Source of the DNA: Microbacterium sp. 1.5R | GTDB taxonomy: Bacteria > Actinomycetota > Actinomycetes > Actinomycetales > Microbacteriaceae | Direction: 5' to 3' | NCBI RefSeq assembly: GCF_007667425.1 | Contig: NZ_VDRC01000001.1 | Coordinates: forward strand, 558,001-622,000 | Length of the DNA stretch: 64,000 bases | Shown: one piece after another, positions 1-7,763 of the stretch | Position numbering within the stretch: position 1 is the stretch's first letter | How the letters are laid out: every line of letters begins with the position of its first letter | Made by a program: the position numbers and the translations under genes | Notes under the pieces: model-generated | Database searches by the model: none | What the model was told of the DNA's origin: nothing | What the model saw: only the letters and a program-made list of their open reading frames with translations

Positions 1-863
1 CGCGCGATCTGCGGCGCCGCGAGCGCGATGAACGAGATGGATCCGACGGTCGCCGTCGCGAGCGCGGTGAGCCCCACCCCGATGATGATGGCGCTCACCT
101 GCACGAGGCGCACGTTCGAACCGAGAGCCGTCGCGAACGGCACACCGATCTGCATGACGCGCATCGGGCGGCTCAGCGCGAGAGCGGCGAGTATGAACAC
201 CGCGGTTCCGGCGACGGTCGCCGCGACAGCGGGCCACGAGATCCCCGATAGATTCCCGGCGCCCCAGAGCCCGGCCATGATCGCATCCTCGACGGTGGCA
301 CTCAGCAGGATCCAGACGTTGACCGAGGCGAGCATCGCGCTCACGCCGATGCCGACGATGATGAGCCGCACTCCGCGCACCGCTCCGCCCTTCGACGCGA
401 GGAAGAAGACGAGGAACGCCGTCACGACGCCGCCGGTGAGCGCGCCTCCCATCGTCGCCGCGGTGCCCCCGCCCAGCAGGAGCATCACGACGAGAGCTCC
501 CGTGTAGGAGCCGGTCTGGAAGCCGATGACGTCCGGTGAGCCGAGCGGATTGCCGGTGAGGTTCTGGAAGATGGCACCGCTCATCGCGAGACAGGTTCCC
601 AGCAGCACCGCCATGACGATGCGCGGCGCACGCCACTCCAGCACGAGCATGGTGGTGTAGTCGTCACCGCGTCCGACGAGAGCCGCGAGCGCCTCGGGCA
701 GTGAGATCTGGGCGGACCCCGAGAACACCGCGAAGACGGCGAGCGCCGCTGTCGCGATCCACAGCCCCACGCACACGCGCAGCGAACGGGCGTCGACGAC
801 CAGCAGTGGCCGGTCGACGCGGCCGATGCGGAGCATCCGGCGCCCGAAATCGAGATCGCTCAT
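1..863 (-). CDS. FecCD-family iron-siderophore ABC permease (3' end off window)
   Basis: This is an integral membrane subunit of an iron-siderophore importer. About 287 codons are visible, starting MSDLDFGRRMLRIGR, and the frame is still open at base 1, so the C-terminus lies outside the window. Multiple hydrophobic segments and the FecCD-type stretches APRIVMAVLLG and GNPLGSPDVIG are visible. GGAGG precedes the ATG, and the stop of the upstream permease ends three bases before it, so the two are co-transcribed. FecCD permeases normally pair as heterodimers and are served by an ATPase, presumably encoded just beyond the left edge. The family call is firm; the exact siderophore is unknown. Confidence 0.9.
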   Translation of the reverse strand, partial: MSDLDFGRRMLRIGRVDRPLLVVDARSLRVCVGLWIATAALAVFAVFSGSAQISLPEALAALVGRGDDYTTMLVLEWRAPRIVMAVLLGTCLAMSGAIFQNLTGNPLGSPDVIGFQTGSYTGALVVMLLLGGGTAATMGGALTGGVVTAFLVFFLASKGGAVRGVRLIIVGIGVSAMLASVNVWILLSATVEDAIMAGLWGAGNLSGISWPAVAATVAGTAVFILAALALSRPMRVMQIGVPFATALGSNVRLVQVSAIIIGVGLTALATATVGSISFIALAAPQIA

Positions 864-866
864 GCG

Positions 867-1913
867 TCACACCTCCGAGACCCGGAAGCGTCGGACCATC
901 CAGATGAGCACCGGGGCGCCGATGAATGCGGTGACGACGCCGACCGGCACCTCCCCCGCGGTGATCACCCGTCCGAGCACATCGGCGAATCCCAGCACCG
1001 TCGGGGCGATGAGCACCGAGTAGGCCATGATCCACCCCTGGTGCGGTCCGACGATCATGCGCGCGACGTGGGGAGCCAGCAGTCCGAGGAAGCCGATCGG
1101 TCCTGCGGCCGCTGTCGCACCCCCGGCCAGCAGCGCGACGGCGACAAGAGCCACCACGCGGATGCGATTCGGATGCGCACCCATCGCCACCGCAGACGCC
1201 TCGCCGAGCGACAGCACATCGAGTGCTCGGGAACTCGCCAGAGCGATCACGAGGCCGACGACGATGAACGGCACGATCGCCATCGTGTCGCCGAGCGGCT
1301 GGGATGCCGTGGTGCCGGCCGACCACCCGCGCATGCGTTCGAGGACCTCGGAGTTCGAGAGCAGGATGGCCGAGCTGAACCCCGTCAGCACCGCACCCAG
1401 GGCGACGCCGGAGAGCGTCATGCGAACGGGGTTGCCTCGAGCCGCTCCGGTGTTGCCGATCATGAACACCGCCACCGAGGTCAGCATCGCGCCGGCGAAC
1501 GACCACCACATGTAGTGGGAGATGTCCGTCACCGCGAAGAACGCCAGCCCCGCCACGACCGCGAGCGAGGCGCCCGCGTTCACCCCGAGGATGCCGGGAT
1601 CGGTCATCGGGTTGCGGGTGACGGCCTGCATGAGGGCCCCGGCGACACCGAGCGCGGCACCCGCCACGAGGACGAGAACCGTGCGCGGCACGCGCGACAA
1701 CCACACTGTCTGCGAGATCGCGTCGTCGGGGTCCGGCTGCAGCAGCGCGTGCAGCACGTCGGGGGGAGCCACTGCGCGAGACCCGACCAGCATGCTCGCT
1801 GCGAGGGCGAGGACGCACAGGATCAGCAGCACCAGAAGGCCGATCCACCGACGGGGCACCGCGGCCTGCGTACCGGCTCTGCGCGGCGCGGCGAGCGAGA
1901 CCTGCGACATCAT
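867..1913 (-). CDS. FecCD-family iron-siderophore ABC permease
   Basis: 348-aa polytopic membrane permease, the first of two in the operon. A basic N-terminus leads into a hydrophobic segment (LLVLLILCVLALAAS). Family hallmarks are RVPRTVLVLVAGAALGVAG, GNPMTDPGILGVNAG, the cytoplasmic coupling region SLGEASAVAMG and GPIGFLGLLAPHVAR near the C-terminus. Two adjacent ATGs (1913 and 1910) could start it; the outer one is used here, 26 bases after the binding-protein stop. Together with the downstream permease it should form the membrane channel that receives ferric siderophore from the lipoprotein encoded upstream. Confidence 0.92.
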   Translation of the reverse strand: MMSQVSLAAPRRAGTQAAVPRRWIGLLVLLILCVLALAASMLVGSRAVAPPDVLHALLQPDPDDAISQTVWLSRVPRTVLVLVAGAALGVAGALMQAVTRNPMTDPGILGVNAGASLAVVAGLAFFAVTDISHYMWWSFAGAMLTSVAVFMIGNTGAARGNPVRMTLSGVALGAVLTGFSSAILLSNSEVLERMRGWSAGTTASQPLGDTMAIVPFIVVGLVIALASSRALDVLSLGEASAVAMGAHPNRIRVVALVAVALLAGGATAAAGPIGFLGLLAPHVARMIVGPHQGWIMAYSVLIAPTVLGFADVLGRVITAGEVPVGVVTAFIGAPVLIWMVRRFRVSEV

Positions 1914-1939
1914 GGGGACGATCGACGCCGGCGGAGAGG

Positions 1940-2890
1940 TCAGGCGACCTTGCCGGATGCCGACACGAGGTCGGCCACGTCGTTCAGCCACTGCGCGTAG
2001 GTCGACGCCGTCATGGCACCCTTCGAGCTCCACGCTCCGAGCTGATCGGCCTTCACCGCGGGAAGAGCGTCCCACAGCTCCGCCGAGAACGAGAAGTCGT
2101 CGGAGTACCCCTCGACGAGCAGGACGTCGGCCGGGTAGGTCGAGGCGTCCTCCCAGGCGACCTGGCCCCAGGGGTTACCGGTCTCCGGCGCGGCCGCACC
2201 GACGACCGTCGCGCCGAGCTCCGCGAGCAGGTCGGCCTGCGCGAAGCCGACGCCCGTGTACAGCATCTCCTTGGCGGGGCTTGCCAGCATGATGTTCAGG
2301 CCGTTGTCGGCGACCGCTGTGCGGACGGCCTCCTTCGCGGCCTCGAAGTCCTCGTCGGAGGCCAGGATCTCCTCGGACGCGACGTCGGCGCCGAAGAACT
2401 CCGCGATCTCCCTGGTGTCGGCGATGCGCCCATCGATCGTGTCCCCGCCCGGCAGGGCGACGAACGGTGCGACACGGGTGATCTGCGCGTTCACGTCCTC
2501 GTCGAACCACTGCCAGCCGTCGGCGGTCCCCTGCCCGACGATCGCATCGGGCCGCAGCTCCGCGAGCTTCTCGACGTCGATCTCGCCGTCCTTGCCGACG
2601 ACCTCGATGTCACTGATGTCGGCATCCCCCATCACGAAGGGGTTGTCGCACTCGAAACCGAAGAGCGCGACGGGCTCGATGCCGTACTCGTGCAGCGAGC
2701 TGTACGCGTAGCAATCCATGACGATGTTCTCCGGCTGGGCGTCGAAGTCGATCTCGAGACCGTCGATCGACGGATGCGTGAGCGTGACGGCGTCACCGTC
2801 CGGTTGCCCCGCGGTCTCCGCGGAGGCGCACGAGGCGAGCAGCAGCGCGGATGCGGAGGCGAGGGCGGCGAGGGCGAGGCGGCGATTCAC
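1940..2890 (-). CDS. Iron-siderophore ABC substrate-binding lipoprotein
   Basis: 316-aa FepB/FhuD-type binding protein. A lipoprotein signal peptide is clear (MNRRLALAALASASALLLASC, lipobox LASC), so the mature protein should be anchored outside the membrane. The body has the class III periplasmic-binding layout, with a segment around ELRPDAIVGQGTADGW typical of these proteins. GTG start at 2890. It is the first gene of the operon, with an iron box 54 bases ahead of the start, so expression should rise on iron limitation. The ligand cannot be told from sequence. Confidence 0.9.
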   Translation of the reverse strand: MNRRLALAALASASALLLASCASAETAGQPDGDAVTLTHPSIDGLEIDFDAQPENIVMDCYAYSSLHEYGIEPVALFGFECDNPFVMGDADISDIEVVGKDGEIDVEKLAELRPDAIVGQGTADGWQWFDEDVNAQITRVAPFVALPGGDTIDGRIADTREIAEFFGADVASEEILASDEDFEAAKEAVRTAVADNGLNIMLASPAKEMLYTGVGFAQADLLAELGATVVGAAAPETGNPWGQVAWEDASTYPADVLLVEGYSDDFSFSAELWDALPAVKADQLGAWSSKGAMTASTYAQWLNDVADLVSASGKVA

Positions 2891-2943
2891 GGCATGACCA
2901 ATTCTGTCGTCGGAAGGGATGCTCCGAGACTATCCAGTCGTGG

Positions 2944-2962
2944 TTAGGGTAGCCAAACCTAA
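2944..2962. promoter_or_regulatory. Iron box (IdeR/DtxR-type operator)
   Basis: TTAGGGTAGCCAAACCTAA matches the actinobacterial 19-bp iron-box consensus TTAGGTTAGSCTAACCTAA at 17 of 19 positions. It lies between the ABC-F gene and the siderophore-uptake operon, upstream of the latter. Repression by an iron-loaded IdeR/DtxR regulator is the straightforward reading. Confidence 0.85.
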
Positions 2963-2987
2963 GCCCGACTCTGGCGTGTCGTGCCTG

Positions 2988-4796
2988 TCAGCCGAGCTGC
3001 TCCGTCAGCTCGAACCAGCGGAGCTCCAGCTCCTCGATCTCCGACTCCTGCTCCCCGATCTTCTTCATCCGGTCGCCGAGTCCGGCGTAGTCCGACTGGT
3101 CGTGATCCGCGAGCGCGTGCTTGGCCTTGTCGACCTGGTCGGTGAGCTTCTGGATGCGCCGCTCCAGCGCGGCGACCTCCTTCTGCGCTGCGCGCAGCTC
3201 GGCGCCGTCCAGGCCGGTCGGCGCGGCCGCGGCATCCGCTCTGCTGCCGGCAGCGGGCGCCGCGTGCTGCAGCTGGCGCAGGCGCAGGTACTCGTCGACG
3301 CCGCCGGGAAGGTGACGCAGACGACCATCGAGGATCGCATACTGCTGGTCGGTGACCCGCTCGAGGAAGTACCGGTCGTGGCTGACGACGAGGAGGGTGC
3401 CCGACCAGGAGTCCAGGAGGTCCTCGATGGCCGCGAGCATGTCGGTGTCCATGTCGTTCGTCGGCTCGTCGAGGATCAGCACATTGGGCTGATCGAGCAG
3501 CACGAGGAGGAGCTGCAGCCGACGCTGCTGACCTCCGGAGAGGTCCTTCACAGGCGTCGAGAGTTGCGCGGACGAGAAGCCGAGACGCTCGAGCAGCTGC
3601 CCCGGCGTGAGGTCCTGCGCCTTGGATCCCGCCCCCATCGTGTACGAGGTGCGGAGGCCGGAGATCACGACGCGAACGGGGTCGTTCCAGAGCTGCTCGA
3701 GCTCGTCGAGGCGCTGCGTCAGCGTCTTCACCTTGACGGTGGTGCCACGTTTGATGCGCCCCTCCGTCGGCTCCACCGTTCCCGAGATGAGTCCGAGGAG
3801 GGTCGACTTGCCCGCGCCGTTCACGCCCAGGATGCCGGTGCGCTCGCCGGGCGCGATCCGCCACTCGACATCCGAGAGGATGCGCCTGCTGCCGCCGCCG
3901 TCGGTCGGATAGGCGACGCCGACGTCGAGCAGGTCGACGACGTCTTTGCCGAGCCGCGAGACCGCGAGAGACTGCAGCGACACCGCGTCGCGGATCTCCG
4001 GCACGTCGGCGATGAGCTCGTTGGCCGCGTCGATGCGGAACTTCGGCTTGCTGGTGCGGGCAGGCGCGCCTCGTCGCAGCCACGCGAGCTCCTTGCGGGC
4101 GAGGTTCTGCCGCTTCGCCTCTGTGGCCGCCGCCATGCGGTCGCGCTCCACCCGCTGCAGGATGTACGCCGCGTAGCCACCCTCGAACGGCTCGACGATG
4201 CGGTCGTGCACCTCCCACGTCTCAGTGCAGATCTCGTCCAGGAACCACCGGTCGTGCGTGACGACGAGGAGCGCGCCCGAGTTCGCGGCCCAGCGCCGCT
4301 TGAGGTGGCCGGCGAGCCACGTGATCGCCTCGACGTCGAGGTGGTTCGTGGGCTCGTCGAGCGCGATGACGTCCCAATCGCCCGCGAGCAGCTTCGCGAG
4401 CGACACACGCCGACGCTGGCCTCCGCTGAGCGAGCCGATGCGTGCGTCCCACGGCAGATCGGTCAGCAGCCCGGCGATGACATCGCGGACGCGCGCATCA
4501 CCCGCCCACTCGTGCTCCGGGGTGTCGCCCACCACGGCCTCGGCGATCGTGACGTCGTCGCCGAGCGTGTCGGCCTGCGAGAGGACGCCGATCGTCGTGC
4601 CCCCGCGCACCGTGACGCGGCCGGAGTCGGGCTCCTTCGTCCCGGCGAGCATGCCGAGGAGGCTCGACTTGCCGTCGCCGTTGCGGCCGACGATGCCGAT
4701 GCGGTCGCCCTCTTCGATGCCGAGGGTGACGGAGTCGAAGACGACCCTGGTCGCGTATTCGAGGTGCAGGGCTTCGGCCCCGAGAAGATGTGCCAT
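2988..4796 (-). CDS. ABC-F family ATPase (Uup-like)
   Basis: 602-aa soluble protein with two ABC domains and no membrane segments. Domain 1 has Walker A GRNGDGKSS at residues 37-45 and signature LSGGQRRR. Domain 2 has Walker A GVNGAGKST, signature LSGGQQRR and Walker B LILDEPTNDMD. A linker joins the domains, and a charged C-terminal helix (AALERRIQKLTDQVDK region) looks like the coiled coil of Uup-type members. ABC-F proteins act on ribosomes or DNA intermediates rather than as transporters. The ATG at 4796 has GGAAG upstream; in-frame upstream codons lie in low-complexity repeat DNA and were rejected. Whether it is translational, Uup-like or a resistance factor cannot be decided here. Confidence 0.9.
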   Translation of the reverse strand: MAHLLGAEALHLEYATRVVFDSVTLGIEEGDRIGIVGRNGDGKSSLLGMLAGTKEPDSGRVTVRGGTTIGVLSQADTLGDDVTIAEAVVGDTPEHEWAGDARVRDVIAGLLTDLPWDARIGSLSGGQRRRVSLAKLLAGDWDVIALDEPTNHLDVEAITWLAGHLKRRWAANSGALLVVTHDRWFLDEICTETWEVHDRIVEPFEGGYAAYILQRVERDRMAAATEAKRQNLARKELAWLRRGAPARTSKPKFRIDAANELIADVPEIRDAVSLQSLAVSRLGKDVVDLLDVGVAYPTDGGGSRRILSDVEWRIAPGERTGILGVNGAGKSTLLGLISGTVEPTEGRIKRGTTVKVKTLTQRLDELEQLWNDPVRVVISGLRTSYTMGAGSKAQDLTPGQLLERLGFSSAQLSTPVKDLSGGQQRRLQLLLVLLDQPNVLILDEPTNDMDTDMLAAIEDLLDSWSGTLLVVSHDRYFLERVTDQQYAILDGRLRHLPGGVDEYLRLRQLQHAAPAAGSRADAAAAPTGLDGAELRAAQKEVAALERRIQKLTDQVDKAKHALADHDQSDYAGLGDRMKKIGEQESEIEELELRWFELTEQLG

Positions 4797-4880
4797 GTCA
4801 TCTTCCAGGGTAGTCGCGCGAGGCGAGGGTGCCGTGCGGGCGAGGTGGGTCGATCCGTGCGGGCGAGCGGGGGATGTCGA

Positions 4881-4940
4881 GCGGTACGTGTCGGGCGGCG
4901 GCGGTACGTGTCGGGTGTCGCCGGTGCGCGTCGGGTGTCT
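4881..4940. repeat. Three imperfect 20-bp tandem repeats
   Basis: Units at 4881-4900, 4901-4920 and 4921-4940 share the core GCGGTACGTGTCGGG, the third being the most diverged. The array abuts the stop codon of the phosphotransferase gene. The sequence just before it (4830-4870) is also built of GTGCGGGCGAG-like words. Confidence 0.75.
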
Positions 4941-5851
4941 CACAGGGCAGACAGGTGCTCGATCCAGGTCACGGCGGCGAGCGCTTCACGACGCTGGAAA
5001 TCGCGGAGCGTCGTCATACCGGGCGGTGCCGGCCACCGGCACTTCTCGAACCATCCCCCGCCGATGGCCGCGAGGAGAGAGACATGATCCTCCGTCGACG
5101 AACCGTCGAAGACCGGATGCGCGCGCAGCGCCTCGACGTCGGCTTCCGCATCCGCCACCCGGAGATCGAGAAGGTAGAGCAGGGCATCCTCCCACCCTCT
5201 TCCCCTGGCAGCCCATGGCCAATCGAGGAGGCGGGCCCGACCCGTCTCGTCCAGCAGGATGTTGTCGGATCGGAGATCACCGTGGACGAGGCGTTCTCCG
5301 GCCACCGCGGTGCCCACGCGTTCGGCCTGAGCCCGCAGGAAGTCGACGTTCGCCACGCACCAGGGCGTGGTGTCGTCGAGAAGCTCGCGCTCCTCCAGGC
5401 GCGCCCAGGACCCCGCGTCGTCCGCGAGCTCGTCGGCCAGTCGCGGCAGCGTCGCAGGCGGTGGCACGGCGCGGAATGCCGCGACAGCGTCGAGGACGAG
5501 CTCGGTGTCGCAGCGTGAGTCCTTTCGAGGATGCCGCCCCTCGACATCGTCGATGACGAGCACCGTCCACTCCCCCTGAGTGAACGCGTCGATCAGATGA
5601 GCCGCAGGAAGATTTGGAGGGATCAGGCGCAGGATGTCGGCTTCTCGGCGGTACAGGTCGAACGTGCCGGCAGACGAGGCATGCACCGCCTTGACGAAGA
5701 GACGCCGGCCGTTGCGGAAGGAAACACGCGAGGCCAGCCCGGCCGAGAACCCGCCGCTCTGGGTCTGCGCCTCACCGGCGACGGCCCCGGCGATGTCCTC
5801 GATCCGAGCGCGGATCTCGCCCGGGAGCTGTGACCATTCGAGCCGGACCAT
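4940..5851 (-). CDS. Phosphotransferase (APH/choline-kinase fold) family protein
   Basis: 303-aa protein of the aminoglycoside phosphotransferase superfamily. The Brenner-type catalytic loop HGDLRSDN lies at residues 190-197 and the metal-binding Asp in RLLDW at 210. The N-lobe lysine is probably in RRLFVKAVHA near residue 54. This family phosphorylates small molecules or acts as uncharacterised kinases, so resistance should not be assumed. The ATG at 5851 follows a TAGGGT box by six bases, suggesting leaderless expression. Tandem repeats occur on both sides of the gene. Confidence 0.85.
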   Translation of the reverse strand: MVRLEWSQLPGEIRARIEDIAGAVAGEAQTQSGGFSAGLASRVSFRNGRRLFVKAVHASSAGTFDLYRREADILRLIPPNLPAAHLIDAFTQGEWTVLVIDDVEGRHPRKDSRCDTELVLDAVAAFRAVPPPATLPRLADELADDAGSWARLEERELLDDTTPWCVANVDFLRAQAERVGTAVAGERLVHGDLRSDNILLDETGRARLLDWPWAARGRGWEDALLYLLDLRVADAEADVEALRAHPVFDGSSTEDHVSLLAAIGGGWFEKCRWPAPPGMTTLRDFQRREALAAVTWIEHLSAL

Positions 5852-5857
5852 CGAGCC

Positions 5858-5863
5858 ACCCTA
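5858..5863 (-). promoter_or_regulatory. Leaderless -10 box for phosphotransferase gene
   Basis: Minus-strand TAGGGT, six bases, then the ATG at 5851. It supports that start. Confidence 0.6.
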
Positions 5864-5891
5864 CCCGTCGGGCGCGGACCCACGCGGTCGC

Positions 5892-6020
5892 GAGGGTGCC
5901 GAGCGGGCGACGGCGAGGGTGCCGAGCGGGCGACGGCGAGGGTGCCGAGCGGGCGACCGCGGACGTTGCGCGGGCGACGGCGGGCGTTGCGGACGTTGCG
6001 CGAGCGGCGGCGGGCGTTGC
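5892..6020. repeat. Two adjoining GC-rich tandem arrays (3 x 23 bp, 2 x 30 bp)
   Basis: Three 23-bp units beginning GAGGGTGCCGAGCGGGCGA occupy 5892-5914, 5915-5937 and 5938-5960, nearly identical. They run directly into two 30-bp units at 5961-5990 and 5991-6020 (28 of 30 identical, beginning GGACGTTGCGCG). The block fills most of the 273-base space between the phosphotransferase and the HNH gene. No coding function is apparent. Confidence 0.85.
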
Positions 6021-6079
6021 GCGGGCGGCTCGCACCCGCGTCGCCCCTCGAGAACATCGGTATTCACTGCTGGCAAACA

Positions 6080-6095
6080 TCGAATATCTGTTCGA
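6080..6095. promoter_or_regulatory. Putative SOS (LexA) box
   Basis: TCGAATATCTGTTCGA matches the actinobacterial/Gram-positive LexA operator TCGAACATATGTTCGA at 14 of 16 positions, with intact outer arms TCGAA and TTCGA. It ends 29 bases before the ATG of the DUF222/HNH gene, a position expected for a repressor site. Confidence 0.7.
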
Positions 6096-6124
6096 ATGTC
6101 GGTGGTCGGTGGTTGACTCAGGTC

Positions 6125-7588
6125 ATGACAGCTCTCCTCGACGCGACGGACTCGCAGATGGCCGCCCTCGCCGGCCTCGTCGAGACGCTGCGCGTCGCTG
6201 ATCAGACGCTGGCTGCCATGCAGGCAGCACGCGACGGGCTCCTTGCGATCGCCGGCAAACTCGCGCTCGACATCGCGAAGCAAGGCAGCCACCCCGACGG
6301 CGGCGACCACACGATCAGAGCGGTCGCCGCAGAGATCGGAGCGGTGCAGCGGGTGAGCGACCGCACCGTGGAGCGTCGGATTTCCGATGCGACCCTCCTC
6401 GTCGAGCAGTTCCCGACGGTGTGGGCGGCGCAGGGTGCGGGCCGACTCAGTGCCGCACATTCGCGAGTGATCGTCGATGCGGGCGCGCACCTCTCGGACG
6501 ACGCCGATCGCGCCGCCTATGCCGCGCAGATGATCCCGCTCGCCGAGGAGCAGTCGCCGAACCGACTTCGACCGCTCGCCCGCCGAGTCGCAGAGCGATT
6601 CCTGGTGCGGTCCATCGATGAACGCCACCGAGACGCTCGGGCAAGTCGCCGAGTGTGGGTCACCGACGGCGAGGACGGGATGGCCGGCCTGCATGTGCAC
6701 GCTCCAGCCGTGCTCGTTCACGGCATGTTCGATCGACTCTCTCAGGCGGCCCATGCCCTGCGCGACGAGAACCGCGCACTCGCTCGCGCGGCTACTCGCG
6801 AGGAGCATAAGCACGTGCGCGATGAGCGGATGCACCTACGCGATGAGCGGATGCACGGACGCGATGAGCGGACGGTCGACGAGATCCGGGCCGACCTGCT
6901 GACCGACCTCGTGCTCACCGGCGTGCCTGCGGGCCACGACACGACTGATGGCATGCTGGGGGCGATCCAGGCTCGTGTCGACATCACGGTGCCCGCGCTC
7001 ACCCTCATCGGCGGCGAGGCTGCAGACGCGATGGGGGCGCCCCCAGCGGAGCTCGACGGCGCGATCCCGGTGGATGCCGAGACCGCCCGTGTCCTCGCGG
7101 GTGACGCCTCAGGGTGGAACCGCGTGCTCACCGATCCCGTGAGCGGGCGGATGCTCGCTGTCGATCGGTACCGACCCAGCGAGCACCTTCGGAGACACCT
7201 TCGCGCTCGCGATCAACGCTGTCGGTTCCCCGGCTGCGGTATCGCAGCGCGGAAATGCGATCTCGACCACAACCATGACGCGGCGACCGGCGGCGAAACC
7301 TGCGCCACGAATCTCGCTCATTTCTGCCGTCGCCATCACGTGCTGAAGCATCACTCCCCCTGGCACGTCGAGCAGTTGGGTGATGGCGTGCTGCGGTGGA
7401 CGAGCCCGACCGGGCAGCACTACACGGACCACCCGCCCGCACCGAACACGGTGGTGTTCCGCGATGCCGATGCCGTTGCGGCGGTGCGCGACGCGGATCG
7501 GTTCTCAGCGAGCGGGCCCGGCTTCGACCTCCCGACAGCCGAGGTACCCTCGCGAATCCTGACGTCAGCGCCGGCGGCGCCGTTCTGA
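6125..7588 (+). CDS. DUF222 / HNH endonuclease (13E12-type) protein
   Basis: 487-aa two-part protein. The N-terminal DUF222 domain is helical; the C-terminal HNH nuclease (about residues 365-410) shows CRFPGCG, the metal/active-site segment DLDHNHDAATGG, and NLAHFCRRHHVLKH. These 13E12-family proteins are multicopy in actinobacteria and their role is unknown; some M. tuberculosis members are reported in the LexA regulon. The ATG at 6125 matches the natural protein start and lies 29 bases after an SOS-like box. About residues 232-250 hold a heptad repeat, RDERMH plus one variable residue, encoded by a 21-bp tandem repeat. Confidence 0.9.
   Translation: MTALLDATDSQMAALAGLVETLRVADQTLAAMQAARDGLLAIAGKLALDIAKQGSHPDGGDHTIRAVAAEIGAVQRVSDRTVERRISDATLLVEQFPTVWAAQGAGRLSAAHSRVIVDAGAHLSDDADRAAYAAQMIPLAEEQSPNRLRPLARRVAERFLVRSIDERHRDARASRRVWVTDGEDGMAGLHVHAPAVLVHGMFDRLSQAAHALRDENRALARAATREEHKHVRDERMHLRDERMHGRDERTVDEIRADLLTDLVLTGVPAGHDTTDGMLGAIQARVDITVPALTLIGGEAADAMGAPPAELDGAIPVDAETARVLAGDASGWNRVLTDPVSGRMLAVDRYRPSEHLRRHLRARDQRCRFPGCGIAARKCDLDHNHDAATGGETCATNLAHFCRRHHVLKHHSPWHVEQLGDGVLRWTSPTGQHYTDHPPAPNTVVFRDADAVAAVRDADRFSASGPGFDLPTAEVPSRILTSAPAAPF
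6818..6874 (+). repeat. In-frame 21-bp tandem repeat inside HNH gene
   Basis: Units at 6818-6838 and 6839-6859 and a 15-base partial at 6860-6874 share CGCGATGAGCGGATGCAC. They encode RDERMHL, RDERMHG and RDERT. Copy number can change without breaking the frame. Confidence 0.8.
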
Positions 7589-7640
7589 GAGGCGATTCGA
7601 GGATGCGGCTCTGAACAGGTCGCAGCACACCGGCATCCGC

Positions 7641-7680
7641 ACCGCACCGCACCGCACCGCACCGCACCGCACCGCACCGC
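7641..7680. repeat. Pentanucleotide microsatellite (ACCGC)8
   Basis: Eight perfect ACCGC copies, preceded by one imperfect copy (TCCGC), lie between the HNH gene and the chvE terminator. A five-base unit outside coding sequence can change length freely by slippage. Confidence 0.9.
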
Positions 7681-7701
7681 AGAGAACAGAAAAGAACAGA
7701 A

Positions 7702-7733
7702 GAGCCGCCCGGGTCTCTCGACCCGAGCGGCTC
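7702..7733 (-). terminator. Intrinsic terminator of the chvE-mmsB-mmsA operon
   Basis: GAGCCGC at 7702-7708 pairs with GCGGCTC at 7727-7733, continued after one mismatch by CGGGT/ACCCG, with a six-base loop. Read on the minus strand it is followed by a T-rich run (TTCTGTTCTTTTCTG), fitting termination of transcription arriving from chvE. Confidence 0.8.
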
Positions 7734-7763
7734 CCTCACACGACGAGCGCGTGTTCTGCGTGA

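Noticed and set aside
2919..5087. Long plus-strand open frame opposite the ABC-F gene
   Set aside because: ABC-F Walker and signature motifs on the minus strand explain the region.
4940..5851. Calling this gene an aminoglycoside-resistance determinant
   Set aside because: Only the general phosphotransferase fold is supported; the family is broad and nothing specifies the substrate.
5892..7680. CRISPR array
   Set aside because: The repeats here are tandem without unique spacers of regular length, and no cas genes occur in the window.
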